A stretch of 64,000 bases of DNA from Utricularia gibba (GCA_002189035.1 CM007990.1:4526001-4590000); one strand, 5' to 3'. Shown: positions 46,212 through 61,730, counted from the first letter of the stretch. A program made the numbers and translations. The notes: generated from the sequence alone by a model not told the origin.

Positions 46212-47368
46212 ATGCCGAGGTATTTGTGTCTTGCCTCCTCATTTTGCTATTGCCTCTGGAATCTGGTTTCAGTCCGCGAGAAGGCTGACCTAGTTTCCTC
46301 TCCCTGCAGGTATTACTGTGATTATTGCGATACTTACTTGACCCACGATTCGGTATGTCTTTCAATGGCACTTGGCGTAGCCTTGAGCTCGTAAAATTCG
46401 TTTCTTTTTTGTGCTTTTGTGAATATTGTTTAGTACTTTTTTTCTTATTGTAGTGTAAGTTCGTTGTGTGAATTTGATTTTTCCTGCAAATGTAAATCGT
46501 TCCATTCATTTGGTGGTGCGCTGGAATCTAATGTTGTCCTTCATTGTAGCCTTCTGTTCGGAAGCAACACAATGCTGGTTACAAGCACAAGGCAAGCCCT
46601 TTTTAAAACTGCTTTACACTGCTCATTTTGATGGGATTTTATGCTGATGAATGTGTATCTTGGCGTAGGCAAATATAAGGGCCTATTACCAAAAGTTCGA
46701 AGAGCAGCAGACACAGGTTTTGCTCGAGCAGAAGATCAAGCAGCATCAGGCATACCACCAAATTGGTGCTGCTTATAACCAACATCTCTCTGCTTTTCCA
46801 GGAGTTGCTCCACGCTTGCCTATCTTGCCACCTCCGCCTATGCCTTTCCCTGGCGCTGTTCCGCACCAGTTGCCTCCTGGTGTTCGACCTCCCCTTATGC
46901 AAATGCCTCCAAGTGGTGGTGCCCCTGGTAATCCATCAATGCCATATTGCCGTTGCTTTTACTAATGCAGTTCTGCCTTTATGGTTAAAGGGGCTTTTAG
47001 CAATGTTTTGAGCCCTCATATGCCATTGAGTACGTCTCCTTTCTTGGCTTTCAGGTTATTCCAACGCTCCACCAATGACAGGGCAAGCTCCCCCAAGTGC
47101 ACATTCTCTATATTCGGCCCCAAGAGGAGGTCCTCCACCCCCGGCTATGTCGCTAATGCACCACCAAATGCTGTCAATGCCGATGATGCTGATGGCAATG
47201 ATGATGCCCCTGCTTCTGCACGAAACTACCCATTCCAGAACAATAGTGATCGATCAGGATGATTTGGCGAACCTGTTTACTTTCATGGTCTCAAGACAAG
47301 ATGGAAGAGATGAAAGATTAGAGATGAGATTGATGACAGTTCATGCTATGAAACTTGGGAATCCATGA
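46212..47368 (+). CDS. U1C: U1 small nuclear ribonucleoprotein C (U1-C)
   Basis: U1-C stabilises pairing of U1 snRNA with the 5' splice site. Five exons (46212-46219, 46310-46352, 46550-46591, 46669-46927, 47055-47368) join in phase to give 221 residues. The first coding exon is eight bases. The N-terminal matrin-type zinc finger is complete: Cys6, Cys9, His24 and His30 within MPRYYCDYCDTYLTHDS and VRKQHNAGYKHK. A Gln-rich helix follows (FEEQQTQVLLEQKIKQHQ), then a Pro/Met-rich tail (LPILPPPPMPFPGAVP). Intron 3 starts with GC (cacaag/gcaagc). The final frame ends in an unusual non-proline sequence after a Met-rich run at about 47165-47210. A +1 shifted frame ending at 47262 (ARNYPFQNN) looks somewhat closer to the tail of relatives, so the last 60 residues are uncertain. 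Confidence 0.88.
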
Positions 47369-47552
47369 GCTCAAAAACTTCCAACTGTATTGCTGTTACT
47401 GTTGCTAACAAGGAAAGACATCATCACCCTGCTTATGGTTTACAAAGCGATCAATCTAATCCAGTAATGCTAAACAACAATCTTGGCTAAGTTGTTGATT
47501 GAGAAATCACCCGGCTTCGTTGCATCACAAACAACCAGCAGCAACATATCAT

Positions 47553-48003
47553 TCAATGTGACGTTTTAGTAGCATTGTCCTGCTTATCTTGTTCCCTCCA
47601 TGGGTTCAGAGCTTCCCTGATGGCTTGGGCTTCTGGCGTTGCGTCCCATACCCGCTTCTCCGACTCTAGAACAGTCACCTTATCATCTACTCCCAAAAAA
47701 AAAAAAAAGGAAGCTTCACATTTTGGATTGAAAAAAGGGACATTTACAGAGCTTAATCAAGGATTATATATCGCAATTTCCAGATATTCTAAGAATCGTG
47801 CAGTTTTTCAAGCACCTGGAGTGTTATCTCCAACTAGGGAATTAATTCTATACTTGATTCAGATCAATCAAAAAAAAAAAAAAAAAACGAATGAAAAGGA
47901 AGGTTCTCACACAGAAGCCAGTCTTGATCATGAAAAGCTCCATGGAACCTCCAATCGCAGCAGAGAAAACTGCTATTTTGATGTACCAGTCCAGGAATTT
48001 CAT
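47553..48003 (-). CDS. conserved 74-residue single-span membrane protein
   Basis: Two exons (48003-47913 and 47686-47553) join at a phase-1 GT-AG intron to give 74 residues. The N-terminus MKFLDWYIKIAVFSAAIGGS holds an amphipathic start and one hydrophobic span of about 20 residues, followed by MELFMIKTGFYDKVTVLESE. The C-terminal half is soluble and charged (KRVWDATPEAQAIREALNPW). The pattern matches a short protein conserved across plants that I recall as similar to Arabidopsis At2g46540; I do not know its function with confidence, and a mitochondrial inner-membrane location is only a guess from size and topology. The acceptor that preserves the family reading (FYDKV) is tag at 47689-47687, just after a poly-T run. 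The 3' end lies 185 bases from the convergent U1C stop. Confidence 0.82.
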
Positions 48004-48504
48004 CAGCCGCCCCTTCGAACTCGGCGTCGGAAACTGCAAGCTAAGGGAGTTGGTTCAAACGCCGGGACGCTGCTTAAAAGACCCCAGCCTTATTGGGCCG
48101 AACTCCATCCCGGCCCATTAACTGGATAATTAGCCTCATTCTTCACAACGGCCCATTGTAGATGGTAAGCAACTCTCCAATCTAACAAAACTCTTAGTCT
48201 AATAAAAATTGATGTGCTTTTAGCCTCATTTTTTTAAAATTGTTTTTCAAAGCTACCTTTAACAACCTCGGTGGTGTTCCCGGAGTCGTATTTAAAAGCC
48301 GCGCCACAAGATTTTGGAATCATTTGACAAAACCGAACCAGACAAACAAACAGTTTTTTAGATAGTAAACAAGATTTATTCGGACAACAGTGTCCAAAAC
48401 CAACTACAGCATGTCTAGATGAAAGCGCACATGTAGCAGATTACAAGAATCCCAGGAACAATCAACCAACCAATCAATCTACGGGGCAAGAATTGCATCT
48501 CATC
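48004..48504. other. intergenic region
   Basis: This holds the promoter of the small membrane protein gene and the 3' region of the acyl carrier protein gene, both on the minus strand. No other gene is seen. Confidence 0.55.
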
Positions 48505-49588
48505 TCAGTTCTTCTCCAGTAGCGTTTCGATGAGGTCTGCAGCCTCTTGAACGGTAGTGATGATCTGCGCACTGTCTTCCTCGACGGTGATCCCGAACTC
48601 CTCCTCTAGACCCATAACAATCTCAACCTACGACCATAAACAGGTGAGGGGAAATATCGACCTGAAAGGAAGAGTGAGTGACTAAGCTGTAGCTTACTGT
48701 GTCGAGGGAATCAGCCCCAAGGTCGACAAACTTGGATTCCCCGTTGATATCACGTTCATCGGGGAGAGCCAATTGCTTCTTGACGATTCCTACTACCTTA
48801 TCCACGGTCTCTGGTTTGGCCTGCAAGAACCAAATTAATCGGAATCCCCATGGTTTCACACATTCTTGTAGAGTGTGATGTGCATCTCAAAGGTTTCATT
48901 GAAAAAATTGAGCAACGAATAAAGGTGATGTGCAGATGAACACGTACTGCACAGGCAACGCGGAGGAGTGGTGACCTCCGAGAGGAAGAACCCCTGCTGC
49001 TGAATGAAATCGAAGTCTTCCCAGTGAAAGCCTGTTTCCATAACAAATATGAGTGGACACCAATGGTAAAGCCACTGATATACTGAAACACCCGAATTCA
49101 TTGCTTGCTTCTATTGAATTACGATTTGCCTCAAAACAACACACTGCATCATCAAAATTAGGGAAGAAGCCAATACGGGCATCGGACTTGAGCGCAAAAA
49201 GATGATGATTATCTAAAAAAGAATAGATTTTTCGCAGTGAAGGAAAAGGCGGACAATTGAAATCGATAGCAATTGACAATAATTTTCTTTTTTCCCTTCA
49301 TCGTTCAATCCAGTAACTTTTTTTTACAGATCTCTTCCTTTCAAATCGGCTATTGAGGATCCACCAACATATACAGAAGGCGAAAAGTGAAAACAAGTGA
49401 AGCGAACAACACGTTGACTACATCTCAAAAGCCAGGCAACTCAGCATAGATCTACCCTAACTCGCACCTTAACACCGAAGGCGAAAAGTGAAAAAAAGAA
49501 GAATCACGGGAAACAAACCAACCTGGCTGCGCTTGAGTGAGAAAGAAACCTTGGTGAACGAGAGAGATGATGCAGTGATACTCGCCAT
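48505..49588 (-). CDS. ACP: plastid acyl carrier protein
   Basis: ACP carries growing acyl chains on a 4'-phosphopantetheine arm in plastid fatty-acid synthesis. Four exons (49588-49550, 49031-48948, 48820-48698, 48627-48505) join in phase 0 to give 122 residues. The first two exons encode a 40-residue Ser/Arg-rich transit peptide ([13 protein letters not shown], then [16 protein letters not shown]), with likely cleavage after VACA. The mature protein starts [20 protein letters not shown]. The phosphopantetheine attachment Ser79 lies in [19 protein letters not shown], and the tail ends [12 protein letters not shown]. All three helices of the ACP fold are present. It differs from mitochondrial ACPs by its transit peptide and the AKPETV start. 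Confidence 0.95.
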
Positions 49589-49920
49589 TCGTGAGGTGCT
49601 TAAAAACCGATCCGCAAGAAATGAGAGCAAAAGAACAGATATAAAGAGAGTTGGCGGTGGAGAGCTCGAGGAGTCAGAAGCCTATCACAATCGACAGAAC
49701 CGTGAGATGTAGCGGATGCGAGAGGAGGAGGTGGCGGAGAGCACGAAGAGGTCCGAATCCTATCACAAACAGCGCAATGGCGATGCATAGAGTGCGTCAG
49801 CCCATAAACAATGGGCCGGCCCAACATGAAACTTTACCTACCCAAAACAGCCATACAGAGGCCCAAAAATAAAATGATTTTTATTTATTAATAAATATAA
49901 AATATTAGAAAACTTCTCAA
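49589..49920. other. promoter region of the acyl carrier protein gene
   Basis: The first 220 bases upstream of the ATG at 49588 are GC-richer than the rest and contain pyrimidine-rich blocks on the minus strand, as in many housekeeping leaders. No separate gene is seen. Confidence 0.45.
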
Positions 49921-50014
49921 CTCATGACTTCTTATCTTTCATTTTCTTTCTAAACAATTAAAAATTTGAAATATAAAAAAATAAATATAATATAATATTT
50001 TTTATATTACATTT

Positions 50015-50345
50015 TTCTATCTGAATGATAAATGTAATGATATGAACCTTATCACCACATAATATATTGGTTATAAATGAAAGAGATAAGATGTTTATAT
50101 TCTTTAAAATGAAATAATATAAAATCATAAGAGTTAAGTGTCTGAAATGAACAATATCATATTAGAAGAAGTTGATTCATGATATTTGACATCAAAATCA
50201 AATCCAACCTCATGCCAATGATAGAATGAGAATATCAAAATAGAAGAATATAAAATCAGAAGTGTTATGATAATATACTACATTGGTTAAAAATAAGAGA
50301 AATTGATACTTAAATAAAACGACTATTCTAATCTAAAATCAGACT
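50015..50345 (+). mobile_element. TRIM-like miniature LTR element, copy 2 (truncated)
   Basis: This is in the opposite orientation to the copy at 28345-28815. The block from about 50025 to 50188 (gtaatgatat... ending gattcatgatattt) aligns by eye with the LTR of copy 1. The next bases, gacatcaaaatc, lie where copy 1 has its primer-site remnant ggtattagaatc. After about 75 bases a second, shorter LTR-like block follows (gataatatactacattgg, then acttaaataaaacga) and fades out near 50340. Divergence is high, so the boundaries are approximate. Confidence 0.45.
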
Positions 50346-50551
50346 CTTTCCACTTCTATATTATATTCCATCCTTTATGTTCTACCCTTTACAATACATA
50401 GGGCAACAATAGTACCAATTGGACACATTTCCAGGGGATAAATAATACTTCACATGTAACGCGGGCATGAAAGTAAGACCATTACATAAGGTAAGTTATC
50501 GCAGTGCTTCTCCTACACGTGCAACTACACAAACATGGCACGTCGCCTTCA
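50346..50551. other. 3' region of the CDK-like kinase gene
   Basis: This is non-coding sequence between the repeat and the stop codon of the kinase gene; it probably includes its 3' untranslated region. Confidence 0.45.
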
Positions 50552-52768
50552 TCAGTTCCAGGCGGATCTCTTGTTCTTCTTCCCAGCCCTCTGTTTCCTT
50601 TTTGCAGCGCCGGCACTCGACAGATCGCCCAAGGGGCCGGACCAGGTCTGGATGGGATCCTTGTCGTAGGACAGGTTCATGGAGGTGAAGGGCGCGTCCG
50701 GGGGGTCGTAGTTCGGGTTCGCGTGAAAGGATGAGCCCAGAGGGTACCCAATTCCTCCGTCCTGATGCGGCGGAGGGAATTTCTCGCTTTTGCTCTTGGC
50801 GTTTGGGTGTGCAATCAGCCGCCGTCTCTGTGTTCAGGGAAGGAGTTACATGAATGAACAGGATGAAGATGAAGGGAGAGCAGACGTACATCAATGTTAG
50901 CAGGGAGCTCGGCGTTGGCTTCAGGGGCTGGGATTGCGCGGCTTCCCCGGTCTCGAGGGCGTGTCTTCTTCACAACATCAGCTTGTGTTTTCTTACCAGC
51001 AGCTCTTAATCTGGCACAACCCAAGTTGCTCAAAGGTTAGATGATGTAAGAACTGAGAGCAGTAGCAGCAGTAACATTCGAACCTTCGAGCTTCATCATC
51101 ACGTCGCTTAGCATCAATTTCCTTGCTCGGAGGGTACTTGGGAAGTGTAGAGGGATCACATGCATACGGCTTGGTGTTGAAGAACTGCAAAACACAAATT
51201 CCAAGACAACAAGGAAGCAGAGGGCATTAAAACACCAGTCTTGTGTTTATACACAAATGTATCTGGGTGATTGATTCACACAAGGGAGGAGCCTACTTCA
51301 CTATTCAGCGCTGCTGTAGCAGTTAACCGCGCAGCCGGGTCAATGGCAAGTAAGGTATCAATTAATGGGAGAGATGAGGAGGGGAAATCTTTGAAGGTCT
51401 CCATTATGCATCTTTTGTAGGACTGCTGGGGCTTGAACATTGTGGCATGCGGGAGCCTTGATTTCTTCCAGTATTCTTCTGTGGGAGAACCACACAGCTT
51501 GAAAATCCTGTGCAGTTGTTCCACCTAGCGATGGTTATTGCCACAAAAAAGCAAAATCAGTGGCCAAGAACGATGAACATGAGAGACAGTGCAAAGATCA
51601 CTTGCCTCTGTCCTTCCAGTCATAATTGGCTTTCCATAAAAGAGTTCAGCTAAAATGCATCCAGCACTCCATAAATCAACACCAACACCGTAATCTGTGG
51701 CGCCAAGGAGAAGCTCTGGTGGCCTGTACCAGAGAGTCACCACACGGCTCGTCATTGGATGCTTGTTGTTTGGATCAAACGTTGCAGCTAACCCAAAATC
51801 AGCAATTTTAAGCACCCCTCCATCATCAATGAGGAGGTTTGAGCCCTTGATATCACGATGCAAGACATGGCGATTGTGGCAATGTTCAAGCCCTGAAAGT
51901 AGTTGGTGCATGTAGCATTTGACCTGCCATTTCAAGTATAAGGACACTGGACTCAACTTAAAGAGCAGAGAATCAAGGAAAACTAAAATACACCTGAGGC
52001 TCGGTAAACTTGATAGTAGTGCTGGAAGCAAGACCAGCAAGATCATGCTCCATGTAATCAAACACAAGGTACAAACTGTATGACATTCTAGACATTGCTA
52101 GACCTTGTAACTTCACAACATTCGGGTGATCCAATTGACGCAAAATAAGAATCTCCCTGGCCATAAACCTCACACTTTCTGGCTCCAAGTTATCAAATCT
52201 AACCTTCTTTAATGCTACCACCTTCCCTGTTACAGTATCTCTAGCTTTATACACGTTGCTGTAAGTACCTTGTCCGATCTAAAGTCACTCAAAGAACAGC
52301 TTAGGATTAGTGGGACTATAAAGGGAAAACTATTGCACAAGTAATGTACTCTATTACCTTATCGATTTTCTCGTAAGAATCAGCACGACGAGGTGTCCAG
52401 CCAACAATTGCCTCTCCGGCCACATCACAGAGCCAAGGTGGCCATCCAGCAGCTACTTGCTCACCTTGGATGTACTTCGGTAGGTTGCCATGTCTAGGAT
52501 TTGGTCTGGGCTTCCTTCTATCTCCTCTTGGCCTTTGTTGAGTTTCAACCTTCTCCTCAGGTTTCTGCATCCCATGATCGCCATTGTCTCTCCTCTCAAC
52601 ATCGCCCACATCATCACCCTTGCTCACTGCACCAATTTCAGAATGCTCCTTTCTTCCTGATGGCACAGACAAACTATTTCCTGCTTTATTTCCCCTTCCT
52701 GTTCTGACTACAGCACCTTCATTGGGTTGATGTGCAGATTTAATCTCTTTCCCGAAAGCGCAACCCAT
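50552..52768 (-). CDS. CDK-like serine/threonine kinase, At1g54610/CRK group
   Basis: Seven exons (52768-52358, 52278-51994, 51923-51606, 51524-51297, 51184-51084, 51010-50890, 50827-50552) join in phase to give 579 residues. The protein starts MGCAFGKEIKSA, with Gly2 for N-myristoylation and Cys3 for possible palmitoylation, so it is probably membrane-tethered. A 135-residue disordered, charged region precedes the kinase domain, which opens IGQGTYSNVYKARD. The ATP-binding Lys161 is in VALKKV, the catalytic Asp256 in HRDIKGSNLL and the metal-binding Asp274 in DFGLA; LWYRPPELLLG is also intact, so it should be active. A basic tail follows (TKPYACDPSTLPKYPPSKEI, KKTRPRDRGSR). Intron 3 has a GC donor in ideal context (acagag/gcaagt). 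It belongs to the CDK-like group with family names such as At1g54610; substrates are unknown. Confidence 0.92.
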
Positions 52769-54340
52769 TGCTCGAAACTCCAAAACCTCATTTCCCAACA
52801 CATAACACACGCTTGCACCTCATTCAAAAGCCACCCAGCAATCACCAATTGACAGACTGCACCAAACAAATCCTAAAAGCACAAAAGATGCGACTTGAAC
52901 TTCCTGCGAGGATAAAACACGGAGCCCTTTATCAGCAAAAAGCCTGCGTGTTCAAGGGCTTGGTGGATCACTAAAACCTAACAGATCGGAATTCAGGGAA
53001 CATATACACGCTCAGATTCGGATTGAAGACCAAGATTAATCATTCAAAGGAAAATTTCACTGTCACGAAACAAACAATCGAAACAAAAACCTAATTTTAA
53101 CTTCCTCAACTACAGAATTGCTCATTACCAGACCAGCATGATTCAGCAAAGCAGAAAATCGCATTCAAAAAAAAATGCAATGGGTCGCAGCTATCTTTTA
53201 CCAAGACTTTTCCTCAGGGATTCAAGAACAGGAACAGACAGAAGGTTTCAGTTCACAACAGTTAACTCGCACTTTCCCACTTTTGGTCAAAGAAATCAAA
53301 TTACCCAACAAATGAAAGCTATCCCGGAAGAAAAAAAAAATGATTATTCACTAGATCTGCGGCTGCCAGTAAATGTTTACTTGTAGTCCTCTTCCTCCAA
53401 GATTATGAAGAAAGAGGAAGACTTCCCAGCAGAAAAAAAATGAAAGAAAAGGAAAAAAAAAAAAGAGAGGAGGAAAGCGGGGTTTCAAGAGCGACGACAC
53501 CTGTGCAGAATTTGACCCTCTTTGTCCAATTAGTTTCTTTTTCTTTTCTTTTATGACGCCATAACCCCATCATTGTAATAAAACACGATCCTACAAGTCA
53601 CACATCAAGCCCCAAGAGCTCCCCCGCATCCTCACTCCAAGCTGCAGAAGCTTACTTCCTGCTCACCTAACGTTTTACAGTAATGCAGTCTACAGTATGC
53701 AACCAATGGGGGAGTATTAGCAACTCCTAATCCTAACCACTCCCATCTTAGGAGATAAAAACTTGCAGAAAAATGCAGTTGATTCCAAGTTCAAACATAG
53801 CATTTAACTGAATTTCCCGACTCCCCAGTCATTTATCAGCAGGCTAGGTGTAGATCAGCAATTATTTGGCATCCTTTTGACCGAGGGGCGCGACCCTTTT
53901 GAGCTATTGCTTTACTTAGAAACCAGCACCCCTTGGCCTGGTCACCCTCTTCTTCTTATTCCTACTCCCGGTCTGAACACAGGCCCCCACCCCTACATGG
54001 AGCCTGGAGCGTGCTCAGCTTAGGTCACATGAAGAAGACATGTATCAGAAGAAAGCATTATATCAAATCTGATTTATAACAACGAAAGTGTAATGAATAA
54101 GTGATTGTGATATACTACTAGTGTTATGCTTGCATGAACATGAAAAGGTTAAGTTTAAGTTCTGTGGAAATGAAGGGAGAAATCAGATGGATTTGAATGC
54201 AATGCATGGTTGGATTAGGTACGGACATTTCTTGGGCATGGAAGGGAAGTCAGCCTGTTCAGTAAACGGGACCATTGCTATGTATTGATTCATCTATATA
54301 TATGGGCGTATCGTACTCTTGACGGCTCTCACTTTGTTCC
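52769..54340. other. intergenic region between the kinase and the CASP-like gene
   Basis: The left 700 bases probably include the long leader of the kinase gene (minus strand), with one or more leader introns. The centre has purine-rich stretches (53400-53480). No gene is supported. Confidence 0.5.
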
Positions 54341-55027
54341 ATGGAGCCGGCAAGCGGTGCGGTGGAGAGAGCCGGTGTGCGAGAGCGAGACAGGGAGAAG
54401 CTGCTTGGTGAGAGGGAAAGAGGGGGAACCGGAGGTGTTATTTGCGATCTGCTGCTGAGGATTTTTGCCCTGCTACTGACCCTCGGAGCGTTGCTCGTCA
54501 TCGCCTCCGATGAACAACCGCAAACGGTGTTCTACACGCTCGCTCCGGGGATCCCAGGCTTCATCACCAGAATTACCGTCTATTTCCATGACTTTCCTTC
54601 TCTCACGTCAGTTCGCTCACTCCCTCCACCTCTTTTCTTAACTGTAACCAGTAACAGCGTGAAAAATCTGTTCTTTCTTGGTTGAAGTTACTTCCTGGTG
54701 GCCAATGGAGTCGCGGTGCTGTACTCTGTACTGTCGATCGTTATGTCGTTGATAAACAGAGGAGGGATGAAGGGGCTCACCCTGCTGCTCGTCATTCTCG
54801 ACCTCGCCATCACGGCAGTGCTCTTCTCCAGCCTCGGCGCTGCTCTCGACGTCGGCCTCATCGCCTACAACGGCCTCCAGAGAGCCCAGTGGTGGAAGAT
54901 CTGCAATGTCTTTCAGAGATTCTGCAACATGGGCGCTGCTGCTGTAGCCCTGTCCGCCGGAGCTTCTCTGATCTTTTTCCTCCTCGTCGTCCTCGGAACT
55001 GCATCCCTCTACAGGAGGATAATGTAG
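54341..55027 (+). CDS. CASPL: CASP-like four-span membrane protein
   Basis: CASP-like proteins share the fold of Casparian strip membrane domain proteins, which build plasma-membrane scaffolds. Two exons (54341-54606 and 54688-55027) join in phase 2 to give 201 residues. An Arg/Glu-rich cytosolic tail of about 35 residues precedes the first span (ICDLLLRIFALLLTLGALL), which has the conserved Arg. The segment FPSLTYFLVANGVAVLYSVL forms the second span and crosses the splice site. The third span (LLLVILDLAITAVLFSSLGA) has the conserved Asp, and the fourth is AVALSAGASLIFFLLVVLGT. The Arg in span 1 and Asp in span 3 are the family hallmarks. The extracellular loop lacks the CASP-specific signature, so it is a CASPL, not a true CASP. 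Confidence 0.88.
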
Positions 55028-55274
55028 ATTCATTCCCATGCCTTTCAATTCATCTCCCAGTTTTTCTAATGCTTATCCTGAACTAAGTCCTTGTATTGTC
55101 GATCATTGGCACAATTCGTGTTCATACAAGAACGATACTGTTATCATGGCATCTTCCCGATCATAACATCTCGCAGCAAATAAGAACACCCAATCTGAAC
55201 TGCTTGAACATGCAGTTATTCAACTATGCACTTGAAACATGACAAGTATAATACAAGGAGTGCAAGTGAGCACA

Positions 55275-55586
55275 TCAGAGCCACAATGCTCCGGCATCTT
55301 TAAGCATCTGCTTGAGCAAGCCATTGAGGTGAAGAGTGATGACACTGTAAACAGAGCCCAGGGATTCACCGCCAATGAACACAGCAGGCACTGCAGGACT
55401 GAATCCCAGTCGTGACAGAGCCCTCTCAATTTCCTTACCTCTTGTGGCGTCTTCATCCAGCTCATGGATCAAAGGGCTCACCCCCTGCTCATAGAACAGC
55501 CTCTTGATGGCATGGCACATGCAGCAGGAACTCTTGCTGAATATAACCACGGCCTTCTGCGATGCAATTCTCGATATGTCCTCCAT
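55275..55586 (-). CDS. ROXY: CC-type glutaredoxin (ROXY family)
   Basis: A single exon encodes 103 residues. The active site is CCMC (in [16 protein letters not shown]), which defines the land-plant-specific CC-type class. The glutathione-binding segment [14 protein letters not shown] is intact. The protein ends GALWL, containing the ALWL tail that in ROXY proteins mediates recruitment of TOPLESS co-repressors to TGA transcription factors. ROXYs therefore act as nuclear regulators of TGA factors in flower development, nitrate response and jasmonate crosstalk. I chose the ATG at 55586 ([20 protein letters not shown]), the usual family start; the frame is open upstream but would extend past the TATA box. 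It converges with the CASP-like gene, whose stop lies 248 bases away. Confidence 0.92.
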   Translation of the reverse strand: MEDISRIASQKAVVIFSKSSCCMCHAIKRLFYEQGVSPLIHELDEDATRGKEIERALSRLGFSPAVPAVFIGGESLGSVYSVITLHLNGLLKQMLKDAGALWL

Positions 55587-55622
55587 GACTGCAATGCAGG
55601 TTCCTGCACTTGGGCAAGCTTG

Positions 55623-55635
55623 GTATTTATAGGGA
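55623..55635 (-). promoter_or_regulatory. TATA box of the CC-type glutaredoxin gene
   Basis: Forward sequence atttataggga reads as ctataaat on the minus strand, about 40 bases before the ATG at 55586. Its position supports the 55586 start and a very short leader. Confidence 0.55.
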
Positions 55636-55639
55636 GAGG

Positions 55640-56572
55640 TACAGACAGAGGGGTGAGATGGAAAGTGCGCACATTGCATCAATACCAAATGAAGAAGAGA
55701 ATGGGAGGTATCCATGCGATGCTCTTCAGCACCAAATGGACATTACAGGAAAAATTCTAATGAGAACCAGAAGCTGGAAGGTGGATGGAAGGACACACCA
55801 TAGCTTACGGTTTCAACTTTCAATCATGCTGATCACCTTATGTGGAATGTATACCGCGAACACTGTTTTTTTCACATGCTGATTCGCCCTTTCCAGAGCA
55901 TTTAGAAGATATTTGGAATCTGGAAATGAAGCAGCGCTTCTTCTCCACAACTCCGGATGGCTAAGAATCTTTAGCACGTTATGGCTGTTGGGAGGTGCGA
56001 GCCGAAGCTTTCTTTTTTAGTTCAGGCGCCTGTGGTGTGCGAAGGAGCATCAGAATGTTGACCAGCAGACGTGGAGTGGGTGAGTGAGCATCGCATCCAC
56101 ACAAGAAATCAAAATACTTCTAACATGGCATTGCTGACTCATGCATCTGGATCATGTTGAGAATGACTCTGAAATGAAGCACTTGGGCAAACAGAGGATA
56201 TATGTAGCAAATGAGCAACACCATGAACCATAAATTCTTGCTGCACAAACACAACTGTTCAGCTAGAGAAAGTTGCCCACCGCAACTGGTGTAAATAGCA
56301 ACACACTGGACTATACGTACACATAGGTCATCACACAACAACAAACAGTAGTCCTAGAAACAGGAAACCTACGCATCACGAAGGCGCAAGAGTTTTCTTT
56401 GGTTGATTCTTGTGGGTATGGCGGGACCCGAGCCTGGAAGATGCCTAGGGAATGAATGAAGAGGCTCTCACATCCGATCAACCATCAAAGAAGGTCTGAG
56501 AATCCTTCCAGATTATGTTTTTTTTTAACCAGTGAAGGTTTTTTTTTATGAAAGGCTGGATTCAGCCTCAGC
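55640..56572. other. intergenic region between the CC-type glutaredoxin and cullin-1
   Basis: The left part is the promoter of the glutaredoxin gene; the right end is the 3' region of the cullin gene. No gene is seen in between. Confidence 0.55.
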
Positions 56573-60576
<4,004 letters not shown>

Positions 60577-60582
60577 CCTGAT

Positions 60583-61118
60583 CTTTTAAACTAGTTTAAT
60601 ACACCAATCTGAAGTCCACACAAAGAAAATATATTAAATAGGGTTTAGGACATCAACAGCAATCAGAAATGAACAAGTCACACCCATGTTAACCATTGAA
60701 TATCAATGTCATTTGTCAGAAGTTCAACCCTTACCACACTTACCAGAAGGCAAATCGCCTCTGGTGCAGAAAAATGCTAAGGTTGAAAAATAGAACACGA
60801 TCAAGACTAAACCTTATTCCATGGTATTTAAATGAGGTCCCTCTTTACTTTAAGAAAGTCCGCGAGAGGGCTTAGTTGATCCATGATTGACTCGCAATCC
60901 AGATAAAAAAACCCAAAGAATCAGAGAAGCAGGTAAAAATGGGGACGGATACCGAAGAACAACCCCCTTGGGAGCAAACCCAGATGCACAGAGATACAAA
61001 AAAACGAGAAAAAGTCACCCGATTCGGCTATATCAAGTCCCCAGAAAGGAGATTCAAAGAAAAACCCATGACAATCAAGCGACCCACGACCGATGCAAGA
61101 TATGAATAGAAAATTTAC
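60583..61118 (-). other. probable leader intron of the cullin-1 gene
   Basis: On the minus strand a donor (gccgcg/gtaaat) at 61118 and an acceptor (ttaaaag before atcaggATG) at 60583 flank T-rich sequence. The leader exon would lie from about 61119 up to 61250. Inferred from splice signals. Confidence 0.5.
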
Positions 61119-61681
61119 CGCGGCGATGCACTTCCGGTGAAAGGGAACCACAGAGCGTCCGTATATTGTTGCAAAATCCGCAGAATCGATGACTATCCTC
61201 CCAACCCTAGCACAGCGCATGCCCCGGAAACAACCACCGCATCTAAATTCCGATGCTCCTGATTCGATCGTTGAAGATTAGGGTTTTTAACCCGTGCTTT
61301 GCATTTTCCAGTACTCCAACATACTTTTACAAGGCTGTGATATGCGTATTTTTGGATCGTTGTCTAAAAGCTTCGTCTTTGGTCCAACGATATTTATGGT
61401 GGATTGTCACCATGGACTATTAAGCATATCATGCAATAATATAATTTCTCGAATATAAAAAAAAGTTTAATGTCTCTTCTTTCTCTGTTATATAAGTGTT
61501 TTCAACCTTTTCTCAAAATTATATTTATAAAATTTAATCGTTTATAAATTATGGTATACATTTGATCATTGATACATAAAAAATAGGAAAATTACATAAA
61601 AAATCCTCAAAATTTATCATTTAGATAATCATGATCTCCACTGTTTATAATAAATAATATAATTGATCTCCAGTCTTTTTA

Positions 61682-61685
<4 letters not shown>

Positions 61686-61730
<45 letters not shown>

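Noticed and set aside
49592-49872. Arg/Ser-rich frames upstream of the acyl carrier protein gene
   Set aside because: They lie in its leader and promoter on mixed strands and show no conservation-like pattern.
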